From contig JBANAY010000003.1 in the NCBI GenBank assembly GCA_037952775.1, forward strand, positions 33,852,001-33,916,000: a stretch of DNA of 64,000 nucleotides, read 5' to 3'. Below, piece after piece: positions 1-13,411 of the stretch. How positions within the stretch are numbered: the stretch's first letter is position 1; the number at the start of each line of letters is the position of its first letter. Source of the DNA: Clonostachys chloroleuca (lineage: Eukaryota; Ascomycota; Sordariomycetes; Hypocreales; Bionectriaceae). The translations under genes and the position numbers were made by a program. The notes under the pieces were generated by a model, which saw nothing but the letters and a program-made list of their open reading frames with translations, ran no database searches and had not been told where the DNA came from.

Positions 1-3000
1 GTCAATGTGGTCGAGAACGGTCACGATGTTGATGAAAAAGGCGCCGAAAAAAAGGTCGTGAGTAAAATCACGTTTGATGATGGCCGAACCTTTAGCAACA
101 TCAAGGCTGGTGAGGAAACTATCCATGTCCATTCCGAGACTGAGCTTGATAATACAGGACGTGTGTTCTCAAGCCCCGCTCCAGGACTGGCGATGGCAAA
201 CGGCAACACCGGGGACCAGCTGGGCGACTTCACGAAGGCCAATCTATATGTCTCGGACAATGCTGGGGTGAGCTGGAAGGAAGCGCTCAAAGGTCCCCAC
301 AAATATGAGTTTGGTGATTCAGGTTCAATCTTGGTTGCTGTTAAGGACTCTAGGGACTCAGACATCGACGAATATTCCTATTCCCTCGACCACGGCGAGA
401 ATTGGAAGTCGGAGAAGCTTCCTGACGGACTGAAGATTAGACCCGCCATTCTCACCACAACTCAAGACTCGACAAGCCTGAAATTCCTTCTTCTAGGTGT
501 AAGCGGCGGCTCTTACCATTTCATCGCCATCGATTTTGAGGGTCTTCATGAGCGCACTTGTGGCGATGACGACATGGAGGATTGGCATGCTCGTGTCGAT
601 TCCGATGGAAACCCAACTTGCCTTATGGGCCACAAGCAAACATATCGCCGCCGCAAGAAGACTGCCGACTGCTTTGTCAAGAGCGAGTTCAAGGACCCAG
701 TCCCTAAATATGAGAATTGCAAATGCACAGATGCCGATTTTGAATGCGATTACAACTTTCAGCGCAACGGAGAAGATCGTAGCGAATGTGTCAAGGTGGG
801 ACCCATTGCGCGACCTGAAGGTGTCTGCGGAAAGCCAGAGGATACGTTCAAAGGAAGCTCTGGCTGGAGGCTGATTCCTGGCAATACTTGCGACCGGGTC
901 GACGGCGCGCAGAAGGATGATCCGGTAGAGAGAAAGTGCTCTGATGCCATTTCCGCTCCGTCTGCTCCCGCCAGTGGAAAGGTATCGATGAAGACGTTCG
1001 AATTTGATACGGACATGAAGGAGATGCAAAAGATACACCTTGAAAGGGGCTTTTCCAGTAACGATGAGACGGTCATTGCTCGGGGCGCCTCACACCTAGT
1101 AGACGGCAATCTACAAATTGACAAGAAGGTCTGGCTGTCAAGCAATCAAGGCAAAGACTGGACTCGCATCCTTGAAGGACAAGACATCTATGGCATTTAT
1201 CCCCATCGTTATTTCCAGGATATTGTTTATTTCACCACGCCGACGAAAAAGGTTATCTATACCATTGACAGAGGCCAAACCTTCCACAGCTTTGACGCTC
1301 CTGAACCTCCAAAGGGCTCCCTGCCGCTGAGCTTTCATCCTGAGAAGAGGGATTGGCTCATCTGGCGCAGCGAAAAATGCGACAAGGGACTAAGTGACTG
1401 CATTGAGCAGACATGGATATCTCTCGACCGTGGTGACGATTGGACGACTCTTCACCGCTACGCCAACAAGTGCGAATTCACTGGAAGTTCTACCTATAGG
1501 AACCGCAATCTAAAGCAGGTGGTTTGTCTTGCTCGAACCGAAGAAAAGAACGACGCCCCTTTCACTGTTAGGACAAGTGATGACTTCTTCCAAGAAGACA
1601 TTACAACCTTCGATGGCCAAGTGACCAACTTTGCAACGATGAACGAATTCATTGTGTTAGTTAGGGATGCAACCGATAAAGAGGACCTGCAGTCTTTTGC
1701 AAGTCTTGACGGGAAACGTTTTGAGAAAGCCCAATTCCCTCATGACTTCCATAAGAACCATGACAGCCAGTATACTTTGCTGGATAGCTCGACGCATGCA
1801 GTTAATATGTTTGTCTCAGCAGAATCATCCGCTGATTGGAACTATGGCTCCATCGTCAAGAGCAATTCGAATGGCACATCGTACGTTGTGAGTGCCACCA
1901 ATGTCAATGCAAACGCAGCATCTTTTGTCGACTTTGAGAAGGTCCAGGGTCTTGAAGGTGTTGCAATTATCAATGTTGTCTCCAACAGCGATAGTAAAAC
2001 GGACAAGAAGAAGGAGATACAAACCAAGATCTCTCACAACGACGGTGCTCGATGGAGCTATCTCAATCCTCCCCACAATGACGCAGATGGCAATCCCTAC
2101 AGGTGCAACAGGTCAGGGGGCAAGTCGTGTGCCCTGCACCTCCACCACTACACGGAGCGCGAGGATCGAAGGAAGACTTTCGGCGCTCCTACAGCTGTCG
2201 GCCTCATCTTTGGAGTCGGAAACGTCGGGGCGAAACTGGAGTCTCTTGATGACGCAGACACCTTCATGTCGGCGGATGCAGGTATCACCTGGACAAACGT
2301 CAAGAAAGGTCGCTGGACATGGCAGTACGGTGATCAAGGGTCTATCATCACCCTGGTACAGAAATCTACGCCCAAAAATAAGGTGAAGACCAAGAGTATC
2401 TCATACTCGGTGGATGAGGGTAAAACGTGGACGGACTTTGAGTTTTCGGATAAAGAGGTCACTGTTCAGGATCTCACAACAACAACATCCGGCACATCCA
2501 GAAATTTCATCGTCTGGTATCAAAGCGATAGCAAACTCCACGCCGTGAACATTGATTTCACCGGGCTGACCGATCGCCCCTGCAAGACCATTGATGAGGC
2601 AGATTCCGACTATACCTTGTGGTCGCCAAAGCACCCAACCCAAGACAACGATTGTCTCTTTGGCCATGTCGCTAAGTACCTCCGAAAGAAGCCAGAGAGT
2701 AATTGCTACAACGAGAAGAGTTTGAAGCGGCTCTACGGGTATGAGGATTGCCGTTGCTCACGCCAGGACTTTGAATGGTAAGTACATCTGATCTCCCAAT
2801 ACTTCCAGCCCGATTTATGATCGAAAACTAATGTTGCATCAAAACCAGTGCGTACAATTACGAACTTGACAGCCACCAGCAGTGCTCATTGGTCAAGGGC
2901 CTTCAACCCCTTTCTGGGAAGGAATGGTGCGAAAAGAATCCCAACGCCACGACGTGGTTCGAGCCGACCGGCTATCGCAAGATCCCTTTGTCGACTTGCA

Positions 3001-3479
3001 AGGGAGGCGAGCTCGACCAGACCACCAAAGAGCATCCATGCGAAGGCTTCGAGGAAGAGTTTGAGCGCAAGCATCGCACATCTGGAGTTGCCATATTCTT
3101 TGCTGTTGTGATCCCCATTTGCCTGGCCGGCGCAATTGGCTTCTATGTCTATCGCAACTGGACCGGCAAGTTTGGACAGATCCGGCTCGGTGACAACCAA
3201 ACGTCCACTTTTGATAGCGATCAGCCATGGGTCAAGTATCCTGTCATTGCTATCTCGGCCGTCGCGGCAGTTGTGGCATCCCTACCCCTCGTTTTCGCCA
3301 GCCTATGGCGCAGCGCCTCGGGCGTATACGAGAGACTGGGCGGCCGATCTCGCCGTGGCTGGGCTAGTGAGCGCAGATTCACGACCAGGGATAGCTTTGC
3401 CCGGGGTCGTGGAGACTACTCATCCATTGCTGACGACGAAGGGGAGCTGCTAGGCGAGGAAAGCGACGAGGATGTCTAA
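1..3479 (+). CDS. vps10: Vacuolar protein sorting/targeting receptor Vps10 (sortilin family), 5' truncated by window edge
   Basis: Type I sorting receptor that carries vacuolar hydrolases such as carboxypeptidase Y from late Golgi to the prevacuolar compartment. Exons are 1-2777 and 2849-3479, joined by GTAAGT...CCAG, giving 1135 residues. Fungal Vps10 is usually near 1,480-1,500, so roughly 350 N-terminal residues lie outside the window. Many Asp-box repeats are visible (SDNAGVSW, SLDHGENW, SNQGKDW, SLDRGDDW, SADAGITW, SVDEGKTW). There are two cysteine-rich 10CC modules, one near residues 180-260 closing the first Vps10 domain and one spanning the exon junction. A membrane segment lies at about 1005-1027 and a second hydrophobic stretch at about 1057-1078, as is usual in fungal Vps10. 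The tail is acidic and contains a YxxI-type sequence (YSSI) that could serve retrieval. The family call is firm. Confidence 0.96.
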
Positions 3480-4938
3480 CCGTGCACGAGGGCGGAGAAC
3501 CTTGCCATCCCCTGCCTACTGAAGTAAACACGCTCCCTCTCAGTGCATTATTCCGTTTTTCTTTTCCGTGTTTTTGTTAGGTGTATCTCTATTCTGGAAG
3601 CATTGTCAATCATTTCATTGGCCGGGGACATTGATAATATGACCCGGGCTATATCAAGGGACTCCGTGGATGGGGTTGTTTGTTGGATATATACTATCTA
3701 CTTGTCGATTAGAGAAAAAGCAGCGGAGAAAATCAAATTACACTTTTTTTTAAACCATCAAAAATGCATACATGGTAACTCCCGACTAAGCATGAATTTG
3801 AAGAAACCAAGCCGGCGACAAAATAACCACCACCTAGACAGGTATCTTCACCCAATCTCGGTGGGCGACAAATGAGATTACACTCACCGAGGCAACAAAC
3901 CATGTGGGAGGGTGATTTGGAATACACCATGCTACTCAACAGGGGAAGCAATCGCCAAACGAGATGACCTTTGCTTTCTCCTCCCCGCCAGAGAACCACA
4001 TCGTTCTAGAAGACTGCCCTTCTCACCTGGAGCATAATGACCATGCCAAAACGCCGGACTCGTCATCAAAGGCCCTGCCCACCTAGCAGGCTTCCGTGGC
4101 GGCGGCATGGGTTCCCGTCCACCTGCCTGATTTCGACCAGGGCCGGTGTGAGGGGGGTTCGACGAGCGAGAAACCCGAGGATATACAAGCTCGGGTTCTC
4201 TTTGGACCCTGGCCCCCTCCCAGTCTCATTTCGTCATTTGAGATGCCCACCGCCGGACGAGGGACGCCATGAGCTGTCATCCAGGAGTAGCGTGGGATGA
4301 TGGCGATCCCCTGGGAATAACAGGGTCTGTTGAGCTATGCCAGATGAATGCCAGCGCCAACAGAGCAGAGTACAGGTGCACGGACTCGCCCCTAAATTTC
4401 TTTTTTGATCATCTCCTGGTCTCCACGGACATACCGCCTTTTACATATCAGATGGCAAATGAGCTCATCCTATGCGGCGTAGGCAGTCAACTCGTTGGAC
4501 CAGGGTTCTATTCACAGCTTCGATGAGGTTCAGAATGAGTAGACATCAAGATAAGAGTATATTGATTCTAAAAAATGAATTTGAAAAGCACAAGGCGCCT
4601 TGGGCGCTCAACTCAATTCCTTACTTCGCCATCAACTCCGCGCATATTGATCAGTGTAGCCTCACCAAGGGTATTTAATGTTCAAAGAAACGCACATTAA
4701 CTCATGCCAACTCCATATGAATGACATTGCAAGGGCCACATCGTAAAGAAAAGAAAAAAGCAACAAATTGAAATAAAATGAATAATGGAAAAAAAAAATA
4801 GAATAAATGAGAGCAAGTAATAGAGGACTTCTATCCTCCATAATAAAAGAGAAGTTCAATTTGTAAAAAGGTCATTATCAGGTTGGCGTAAAGGCTATGG
4901 TCGTAGCAAGTTGGAATCGGTGACGTGACACGTGCTCT
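3480..4938. other. Convergent intergenic region, no gene seen
   Basis: This stretch carries the 3' ends of VPS10 (+) and the unknown minus-strand gene. The first 250 bases are T-rich, as expected for a 3' UTR. An A-rich tract at about 4738-4806 reads as T-rich 3' UTR on the minus strand. The short ORFs here are under 90 codons and show no conserved features. Confidence 0.6.
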
Positions 4939-7900
4939 TTATGTCCGTCGTACGCGCTTCCAGAGGCGTTTCACCATGCCGCCTTCTGTTTGGTTATAAT
5001 TTTCTTGGTCGATAGCAGCGAGCTCTTTATCAATTCGAGCCTTCGCATCGAGATTCTTGTTGAGCGAGACAGGTGCCAGGATTTCGCCTCGCATGTGAGC
5101 CTTTCGCACCTCCACACTCTGCTGCCACCGATAAATATCATCTTCATTCGCTCGTAGATCGGGTCTCGTCAGCGTCATGCGAAGTGTCATCTCTCGGTGG
5201 GTTCCGTTCTGGTAATTTTGCGGCTTCGCCATAAAGGCATCGCCACATTTCCCGCCAGCAGGCAGCAATGGAAGAGGCTTGTCCAGCATGGGCGGCGTCT
5301 TGGGTGATTCAAGATCATCCACGGTACTATTATCACTGTAGGTCGACGACTTATCATCGTCCAAGAAAGATCGCAGCTGATCCATGGGATCAATTTCATC
5401 GTCGTCGTGTTTAGCCTTCCGGTCGTCCCTGTCGTCATCATCTCTAGAAGGAAATCCGAACTCCAAGGCCTCGTCAAACTTCTGTGGAGAAGCCAGATAG
5501 GCACGGAGTTTCATTCGGGCTTCGGGATCTTGATAGTGGGCAGCTGCTGGGTCAACCACTGCGGTAGGTTCAACAGGACCGGTCTGCTTGTTGAGCATAA
5601 AAGACAAACCCAAAGATTTCCTTCTCGAGTGTCCAAGAGATCCAATAGATGTGCCCTGAGATCGGAGTGAGGGAGCGGTCATTGTGTCTCGTGTGTCCGG
5701 GCGGCTTTGCGAAATGGAAGGTCGTTTAAAAGGCAACTTGTTCATTGAGAGATGTCGGCGGAATGAGGGCCGTCGAGAGGTTGGTGGCTTGGACTGGACT
5801 GCTGGCTCATCATCCTGACCACCGATATATAATGTAAGATCAAGGCCATCATCCTGTTCAAGCCAAGCGAGAGAATCCCCATATCGACCCGATTCTCGAG
5901 ATGGCCGGGGCTGGGCCGTTGCTGGTCGCATCTTCTCTTGGCGAGGAGGCATTCTTGTGATTCTCTGACCTGAGCAGTCGGGGAGGCTAGACTGTTTCTT
6001 GAGGGTACCAGGCGCTGGGGCGTGTGGAGGTTGAAGAGCAAGGAAACGCTCCTCTTCGGTGAGGAGGCTTCGTTTGACCTTGTCAGGCAACCCAATAAGA
6101 AACCTCTGGTCCAATGAGCTTAGACGTGGGCGATGTCGTGTCTGACTGTCAATTGAGCTTGAAGCTCTGTGACCCAGGCGATGCAGACCTGGGAATTCCC
6201 CTTCGAACCCGGGAGGGGCGCTCGCCGATCGTGGAGGCAAGGGGAAGTTGGCGAGGTCGTCGTGGTCGTCTTTAGTCGTGGCAAGACGAAGACGTTCAAA
6301 AGGAGAAAAGTGCTATATGAACGGAGGTTAGGACGGAGGGAGGTTGAGCGAGGGTAGAGAAGGTAGAAGTAGAAGCAGAGGGAAGGTGTGGAGAAGGTGG
6401 TGGTGGTGGATAAATAAAGAAGTCAAGGTAGAGGAAGGTGTGTTCTAGATAGGGAGATCATGGAAGGTGCACGGTAGCGCTGGGGGTAACAGGCCTGGCA
6501 CCTCTCATTGACAGGGAGGTAAGCACTGTAGCGGGACAGGGAGACACTGGCAGCAGCTCGTGTCCAGATGCAAGGGGACGGGATGGTTGAGGAATGGATG
6601 TCCGTGAACTGATGGTTCATGGTTGGTCACCCAAGAGAGTCCACCGGGCTTCAAAGTGGTACGACGAGCCGGCGAAGGTCTAGGAATTGGGGATTATTAT
6701 GGGCTGGCGCCCTTCCGAGTCTCAACAACACAACGGGGAATGGACGAGCAGGCGCTACCTGACAGCCAGTAAGGGGGAGAGGAGCATGGAGGCCCAAGGC
6801 AAAATCCCGGGGTCAGAGTCCAGAGGGTAGGGGTACGCGCTCACTACAGCAGTGATGTGAGGACCGCTGCCGTCTCGTAGCTCGACGCTTCAGCCCTTTC
6901 CCTCTGGCGACCGGTCGGTGCGGCACCGGGGAGCGGGTCAACGCCCCCATTCCGCCCACCTCATGAACCACAGAGGGCTCGACAGGGGTTCCTTGGGCGG
7001 CTCGCTAGCAGCTAGTGCGCTGTGCTTGGGAGCTGGTGGTGCAAGCGAGGCGCGAGGGAACCACCCATTCCGCGCCAGCGAACGGGTTGTGACGCCAAAC
7101 CGTGTCCCAGTTCCCCCTTCCCTCCGCCTGTCAAAGTCATCCCGTTCTCAACCAGAGACGGCAAGCAAAACCAAGTAGCGCACATTGGCACCGTGTGGGA
7201 CCTGTTGGCCGGGGCCGGGCTGGGTCTTGTACGACAGCCAGGGGAGCATGACAGATTATTTCTCGGGAATGAAATGCCCATCGAAAACGAGCAGCTCATC
7301 ACACTGGATTGATGCAGCTCACGCGCCGCCGTCGCCCTCCCCCATGTGCCAGCCAGATGGCCATGCTCTGGAGCCAGCCCAGGGAGTCCAGCTCAAACCC
7401 AGTTCGACTAGGGATAGCTTTCTGGATCACTCATTGAACCTAGCTGGTCCCCAGGGGAGGTGGATGCGCTAACAGATGGGCCCTGGGACATCTTGGCGGC
7501 GGCACCAGAGCTCCCTGACTGGTCTGTTGCTGCCACATGAGCCCTCCGATGCACAACGAATCACACATTCGGGTGCTCTGAGGGACCGGGAAAAAAATTC
7601 CATCACGCGGTCCCGATAACGCAGGTGCTGCAATGTGACAATGACGTCCCTGTGTCTTGTCTTGCTTTCTTTTCTCGGCTGGGGCGGGAGGACAAGCGCC
7701 GCGGCAGCATCGTGAAAGAGCGGACAGCTCTCTCATTTGCCACTTGGCTAGACCGCGGCAGAGCCACAAGGGTTCATTCATATGAAAGAGCGGGGCAGAG
7801 CTATGAGGCGATCGAGACCGGGGCAGGGAGAAAAAAGCAATGTGAAATTCGTGGACGCTATCGTATGTACGTGCGTCTGAACGTGGACAGGCCGCGAGTT

Positions 7901-8543
7901 GGCATCCACAGCAACAAATTTTCCGAATCGAGCCATCGAATGGCACTCTGCCAGCTCATATCAGGGCGGCGCGGCGCGTTGGGGCTGGCAGGTATCAGAG
8001 CAAGACATGTGCGAACTGTAAGACATAGCACATGTCTTGTCTTTGACCAACCGGTAGATGAGGGTGAGGGTGTGGGGAAGAACGGTTGGGTACCAAGTGT
8101 CTGAGACAATCACGAACTCTCGTGAAAGGGCGACTGGGAGTGAAAATGAAAGAAGAATCTGTACTCACCTTTCGCTGGATAGCTGGCGGCAGGGCCTCGA
8201 ACTGTTGTCTTGTAATCCGGCTTGCGAGCGCAGTTGATGGATCAGAGTATGCAACTGGAGTTTTGGGACGGCTCTGAGAGAACAAGGCGGCCGGGTCTCT
8301 ATATCGGCGAGTTGAGGCGCTGACTTTGTCTAATGGTCTCCAGGTCTTGACGCGCTGCAACCCCAACTTATTGCCGTCTCCTCCGTCCGCATTCAGCTGG
8401 TGATCGTCGTAATAATGCTCGTGCTGCTGAGGTTGGCTTCCTGCTGCTGGCGGCATTGGTTCGTTGACGGAGGGTATGATTGTCATCCCCACAGGACGGC
8501 CACTAACACTGGTGTGCCTGGCGGTAGTTGGTTTGCGTGCCAT
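4939..8543 (-). CDS. Uncharacterised 582-aa fungal protein, two exons across a 1.86 kb intron
   Basis: I do not recognise a named family. Exon 1 is 8543-8169 (125 codons, ATG at 8543, protein begins MARKPTTARH). Exon 2 is 6312-4939 (457 codons plus stop). Exon 1 ends in phase 0 at a GTGAGT donor. Exon 2 opens in phase 0 after a TATAG acceptor with a CTAAC branch site about 14 nt upstream (6327-6331). Exon 2 has no ATG near its 5' end and an in-frame stop just upstream of the acceptor, so an upstream exon is required. The join rebuilds FEALPPAIQRK+HFSPFERLRLA. A similar motif recurs at about residues 196-218 (FLIGLPDKVKR..TEEERFLAL), which supports the splice. The rest is Ser/Pro/Asp-rich and probably disordered, with a basic C-terminus (KRLWKRVRRT). 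No signal peptide or membrane segment is visible. Further small exons inside the intron cannot be excluded. Confidence 0.7.
6313..8168 (-). other. Unusually long intron (about 1.86 kb) of the unknown minus-strand gene
   Basis: It is bounded by GTGAGT (8168-8163) and TATAG (acceptor at 6314-6313), and both flanking exons are in phase 0. It contains several ORFs under 170 codons on both strands, which overlap one another and show no domain-like features. I see no convincing internal exon. Confidence 0.5.
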
Positions 8544-11500
8544 CGCAATTCCGCTTCTAGGTCGGTCTAGTCTAGCTCGAGCTTTTAAACTTGCAAAAAA
8601 GGTTTGGCTTGGTTGGTGAAGGCGAAGATCATCTGGTCTTTGATAATGAAGGTGTGTTTCACGTTGGATTGGGAGCCCTTCTTCTATTCTATTCACTGAC
8701 ACACGCGTGGAATCGATAGTTATATTAATAGTCCTCTTCTCCTCCCGAACAGTTGGTCCTGTCACCACTAATAGAAGCGTACCTTGGTATAGTAAGCTCC
8801 CGTGAGCAACTGGTGATGGCCTAGTAATTGGTTCTTGGCCCCAATCCCCGGTTCTCCGTTTCGCTACCCCTGGTCCATCTCAAGTCGATTCTTCTCGTGG
8901 TAGCAGCCAGGTCCCCTCTCCTTCACCTCTGGGCACCTGGCCCCCCGTCAATTGAAGGAGCTCCGCCTACGGTGGCGAGGGGCTAAAAGTAAGATCTACC
9001 AACGCTTGTGTCTAGCGGCATTCCGAATTAGTGATGACGCAGATTGTTGGTTGGTGGAGGCGGCTTGGACCCAATTTGAGGGACAGCCAAACCGAGTGAT
9101 CACCAATCCAGTCGCCTCCAAAAGCTTGGTGTCTCCCAGACAGCCAATATTAGGGACTAGTACACTGCAGCAACCGAATAGCTTCGCTGCGATGAGGATT
9201 CGAGGGAGTGTATCGGATAAATCACTCAGTGACCCCTTCACTCATCCGTTCATTCCGACCGCTCGGGTTGGACGGTATGGCGGTGCAACCTGAACACGTA
9301 CATTCACCTGTGCAATTGCGTTTGGTGACGGATCTGGCCCCAAGCCCGTGGCTAGTGCAGTACAGTCATAATTAAGGGGACATTGGTGAACACCCACCGC
9401 ACCAGACCTAGGCTCTGCGGCATGGCAGCACGCCTAAAGATAGCCGAGAATTAATCCCTAAAACGATAGCAGGCAGTTGATGACTGAGCGTTTCTAAGCC
9501 GTCGACCAACATGCAGACAAAATGCAGCGCGAGAAAGCATAGCTCAACGCTAAAAAAGCATCACCACCAACATCAGCCCACCGCGAATGGGCCCCCAATC
9601 CGAAGATGCCCTCCAGGCGTTCACTCCGTTGGCAAGTGGAGTATTGTATAGATTGAATCCATCTGCGCACGCTAGCCATTCCAATGTTGGTGGTGTTTTC
9701 TTTTCTTTTTTCTGCTCATCTGAGGATAGAGGTAGACCGACAGGGATTAGTCCCGAGAAGAAGGATCGTTGGCCCATATGCAACATTCAGGCAGAGCAAA
9801 GTCGTTTTTAATAGCATCCACCCCCATTTTTAACCCAATTTGTCGACCCTTGGATGCGAAGATTTAGTCGCAAATGACCCGATCAACCCATTTTCTCCCT
9901 GTCGCATCTCGATTGAGGTGTGAAATCGTGTCTGGTATTACGCAGCAGCCAGTCCGTTTCCAGGCCATCTCGTCCACATACACGGATAGCCCTATACTCG
10001 CTCAGCCGCACTCGCCAACAGACGATTCTCGAGTGGACGCATCGGGACGAGGCTCTGCCTGATTGGGATCCACGAAGAACCATGTACTAATATCCCAAGG
10101 CACGGCTTCTGGGCATATCTCCTCCAGGCTACTGCTGACGTCCTACTATGTAATTGCAGTAATCAACTCTCCTTGACTGCCAACAAAATAACACACAAGG
10201 GTAGTTCCTACCTGCCTATCTCTGTCCCCAGATCGTGGTAGGGGTTTAGGCCTCTAAATTCATGCATCCGGGCTGCCCGTTCCTGGCGATCACCCCAGGA
10301 CTTGGTTGGCATATTATAGGATCAGTTCCCAAATTAGCATGTTCAATGGAACTCGCAACACAATTGCAGACAAGGGAAGTAACCCCGTTTTGTACTGCTG
10401 GTGGTAGTACGGCATTGACCAACACGCAGAAGAGGAAACTAGCTGGCTCTCATTCAAGATGTGCCTGCATTAGTATGCCTATTTCAGCGTTGACAGCCAT
10501 TGTACATTGATAACAGGCATCTAAGTCAGACCAAGCACACCTGTTGGCCCTAGCCAGCATGCATGTCATGTCTCTGCCTAATCAGCTAGTCTTCCCCTAC
10601 TCGTCTGGCATGATTGTTCGGGAACGAGCCATGTGCTTCTTCCTGGGACTCACGCCAGAAGAAGCAAAAAAAGCTCCGGTTGTCCCGAAGAACATGGGAT
10701 AAAGCGTGGTTTCCTTTCTTTCAGGCACCCCAGAACAGGGAAATCGTCACTGGCTAGCCTTCTCGAAGCCTTCTCCATTGCAACTGTCCAAGCAATCTGC
10801 ATGAACCATCCAACAACGTGACTCTGTTGGGGGCCAGGTTCAAGGGCTTACCTTTTGGCCCCGATCGGCAAAGGAGCGACTGTGCACCCGAAGCCACCGT
10901 GGCAGTGTCGACTGTTTGGGATAGATTATGGATGATGTTGCACATTGATCCTGGATCAATAGACTGATGCGGTCGACGCAGCACGTTTTCGTCCAGCGAC
11001 GAGTGTTCATTTTTATATCCCCTCCATTTCAATGTGGTTTAGTTCACAAATAAAATAAATGGTGCGTGCAGTACCTTGGGGATTCAGATGGCGTTGGCTG
11101 AGTGTAGCCAGAGCAACTTCCTGTGGGATTCGGATGCCGGTCCAGTAAGATTTGTCAAGGCCTGGTCCATGTTAGCTTGCCATGTGGTTTTTTCGTCTGG
11201 TCTGACCATTTTACAGCGCCTTCGGCCGAGAGACGCCTCGTGTGCTGCCCCTGTTAGGTATTCCATGGCATGGGCCACCATGTGGTTTGTATTTTGCTAG
11301 TTGCCCAGGCAAACCTGTTCTTTCACGAGCCATGATGTAAATTGGCGAAAGCCAAGTCTTTGCCGATTATTCAGACCCACATGAGGACATTGAGGAAAAA
11401 GTGAAATACAAGGTAATCCTAGTATGCGAGCGGTATTCGGACACTAACTTCTAATTTTCGCGGCCTGTCCATTCACGGTCCTAGTCTTGAAACCCCGACT

Positions 11501-13411
11501 TAGGCCAAACGAAGCAAGGAATCATCCAATACAATTCGAGGTAGAAGCCTCGTAGAGAGTTAGTAAGATCTGTGCGAAGTCAATAGCTATCAGATAAGCT
11601 AGTCAGATGTTGAAGACCGAGGATGCGGGGCCAGGAAGCAAACATTCTATGGACAGCATTTTCATACACCGAGAGCAGTTGTTCTCTTAGACAAAATTCC
11701 CTATGATATCTTCCCAAGTTATACAGCCTTTGGAACTCAATGTTGCCATATAGCACCTACCCTGTACCGAGACATTTTCAGGCAAGGTAGACATAGGAGA
11801 ACCAAGAATGACTTGTATTATATTTCAGAGTTAGTAGACTACTCACACTTGAACAGTACAGAATCGGTGGGTATGAATTTGATGGCATTAATTCGTCAGT
11901 TTATACTTTGTACAACCTGGAATCATATTTGGTCTCAATCAGCACCTATAAAACTAGAATAGAGTGGACACGGAGTAACTTCACTTATTTTCTCGCCAGC
12001 TATGTGTACAGGCGCGGATAATAAGTTCCTTTTCTTATCACCTCCCCTCTCCCTCTTGCATATCAGAGAACATTGTGAGCGCCCGGTCTCTCACAGATAC
12101 CTTTATTGGTTACACCAGTTATGCTACATTCAATACCCCAAATTGATGAAGTCGGCGCTGATGGGGATCAATATCAGAATTTACGGCTGTGCCACAGCCA
12201 TGAGACACCTGTGACCTAGCAATACTACTCGGGTACCAAACATACTGCTTCTCTACAAGTGACCCAAAGCAAGGAAGCAGATCTAAACATTCATCTGCAG
12301 TTCGGCTATTACTAGGAAGTGCTAGAGTTCATGTTCTACGGGCACAACCTCATTCAAACACCACTGAAAATTTGACGCCAGTCTGGCTAAAGAGGGATTC
12401 CCAGATCAATTTTATAGTGCGCTTTTGCAGCTGAGCACATCCCACATCCACTATGTACACAGTGAAAGACAGTGGCTTTCCAAGTGCAAACTCGGCTCTG
12501 CAGCCAAACATCTTGTATTAGGATACACGATTCTACATGATCTCGGTGAATTCGTAAAAATTCAGCTGGATATTCCAAATTTCCAACCACCCGTGATCCT
12601 ATAAGTGAAACGCGGTGGCTGTCGGACAGCTCGATAACTCACATTGTGATGGCTTTCCGAAGTGCAACCTCGGTTCAGCTTCTGTCGTGTCAAGATGCCG
12701 CTCTATCTTCTCCAAGCTCGCGGCCTTTCGCTGGCTGATAGTCCGGGACAAGAAGCGCTGTGTTAGGCAAACACATCGGCGCCAGACTACGTTATCGGCG
12801 ATTATATTGCGCGCTTTCATAGGCATGTAATTACCAGTCGCAGTAACCCGCTGGCCAAGCGAAACGGGCTCCATCACCATCTTAGACAAGCCAACATACA
12901 GCTCTTTGCAGTCACCTAAAGTGACGATATACTTTGGAAGCCCCAAGGCCTTGCATTCAGCGCCGAAGCACGTTCCTGTTGACTTAGACAAGAGGCTCTT
13001 AAACGACGTTGATTTTGGTGGTTCTGGGATGAGGCTGGTCTAGGTTAGGCGGACTTGGAGGTAGTGTCTGCAAATCATATTGGAGAATATACCGTGATTC
13101 AGCCGAAACAAAGACCCACCTGGTTGGTACCTACTACATACAAGCTTTATGTTGGCCAGCCTCGTGTATGCCTGCCTTCAATTTATGATTCAACGCAGCG
13201 TGTCGTAGGGGATAGGGATGCGGGACATGTGTCGTATTTAACAAGGAAACACCTTCCCTTGGCATAGTATTTACGCGGATCTCGGTGTCATTCTGGGGAA
13301 ATTTGTTTTCTTTTCTTCCATTTGAGTATCTATCGTCTACGTCCACCTGCGCTGCCTCCTACAGCTCTCAACGACTAAGAGGCGCCTGAGCGCCGCGCAC
13401 CTTCCTGCCCA
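8544..13411. other. Long gene-free stretch between two divergent genes
   Basis: This 4.9 kb holds the upstream regions of the unknown minus-strand gene and of MED16. All ORFs are under about 130 codons. The largest, 12599-12991 on the minus strand, begins with TTG rather than ATG and has no supporting splice signals. I found no tRNA, no clear terminal repeats and no transposase-like sequence. It may hold a noncoding transcript or an old decayed element, but nothing in the sequence shows this directly. Confidence 0.45.

Noticed and set aside
6423..6620. Minus-strand ATG ORF of 65 codons as a possible first exon of the unknown gene
   Set aside because: It lacks a good donor leading in frame to 6312, while the exon at 8543-8169 has a GTGAGT donor, matching phase and a repeated motif across the join.
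12599..12991. 130-codon minus-strand frame in the gene-free stretch
   Set aside because: It starts with TTG. The first ATG leaves a fragment of about 90 residues without recognisable features, and no donor or acceptor ties it to another exon. I could not exclude a decayed gene.
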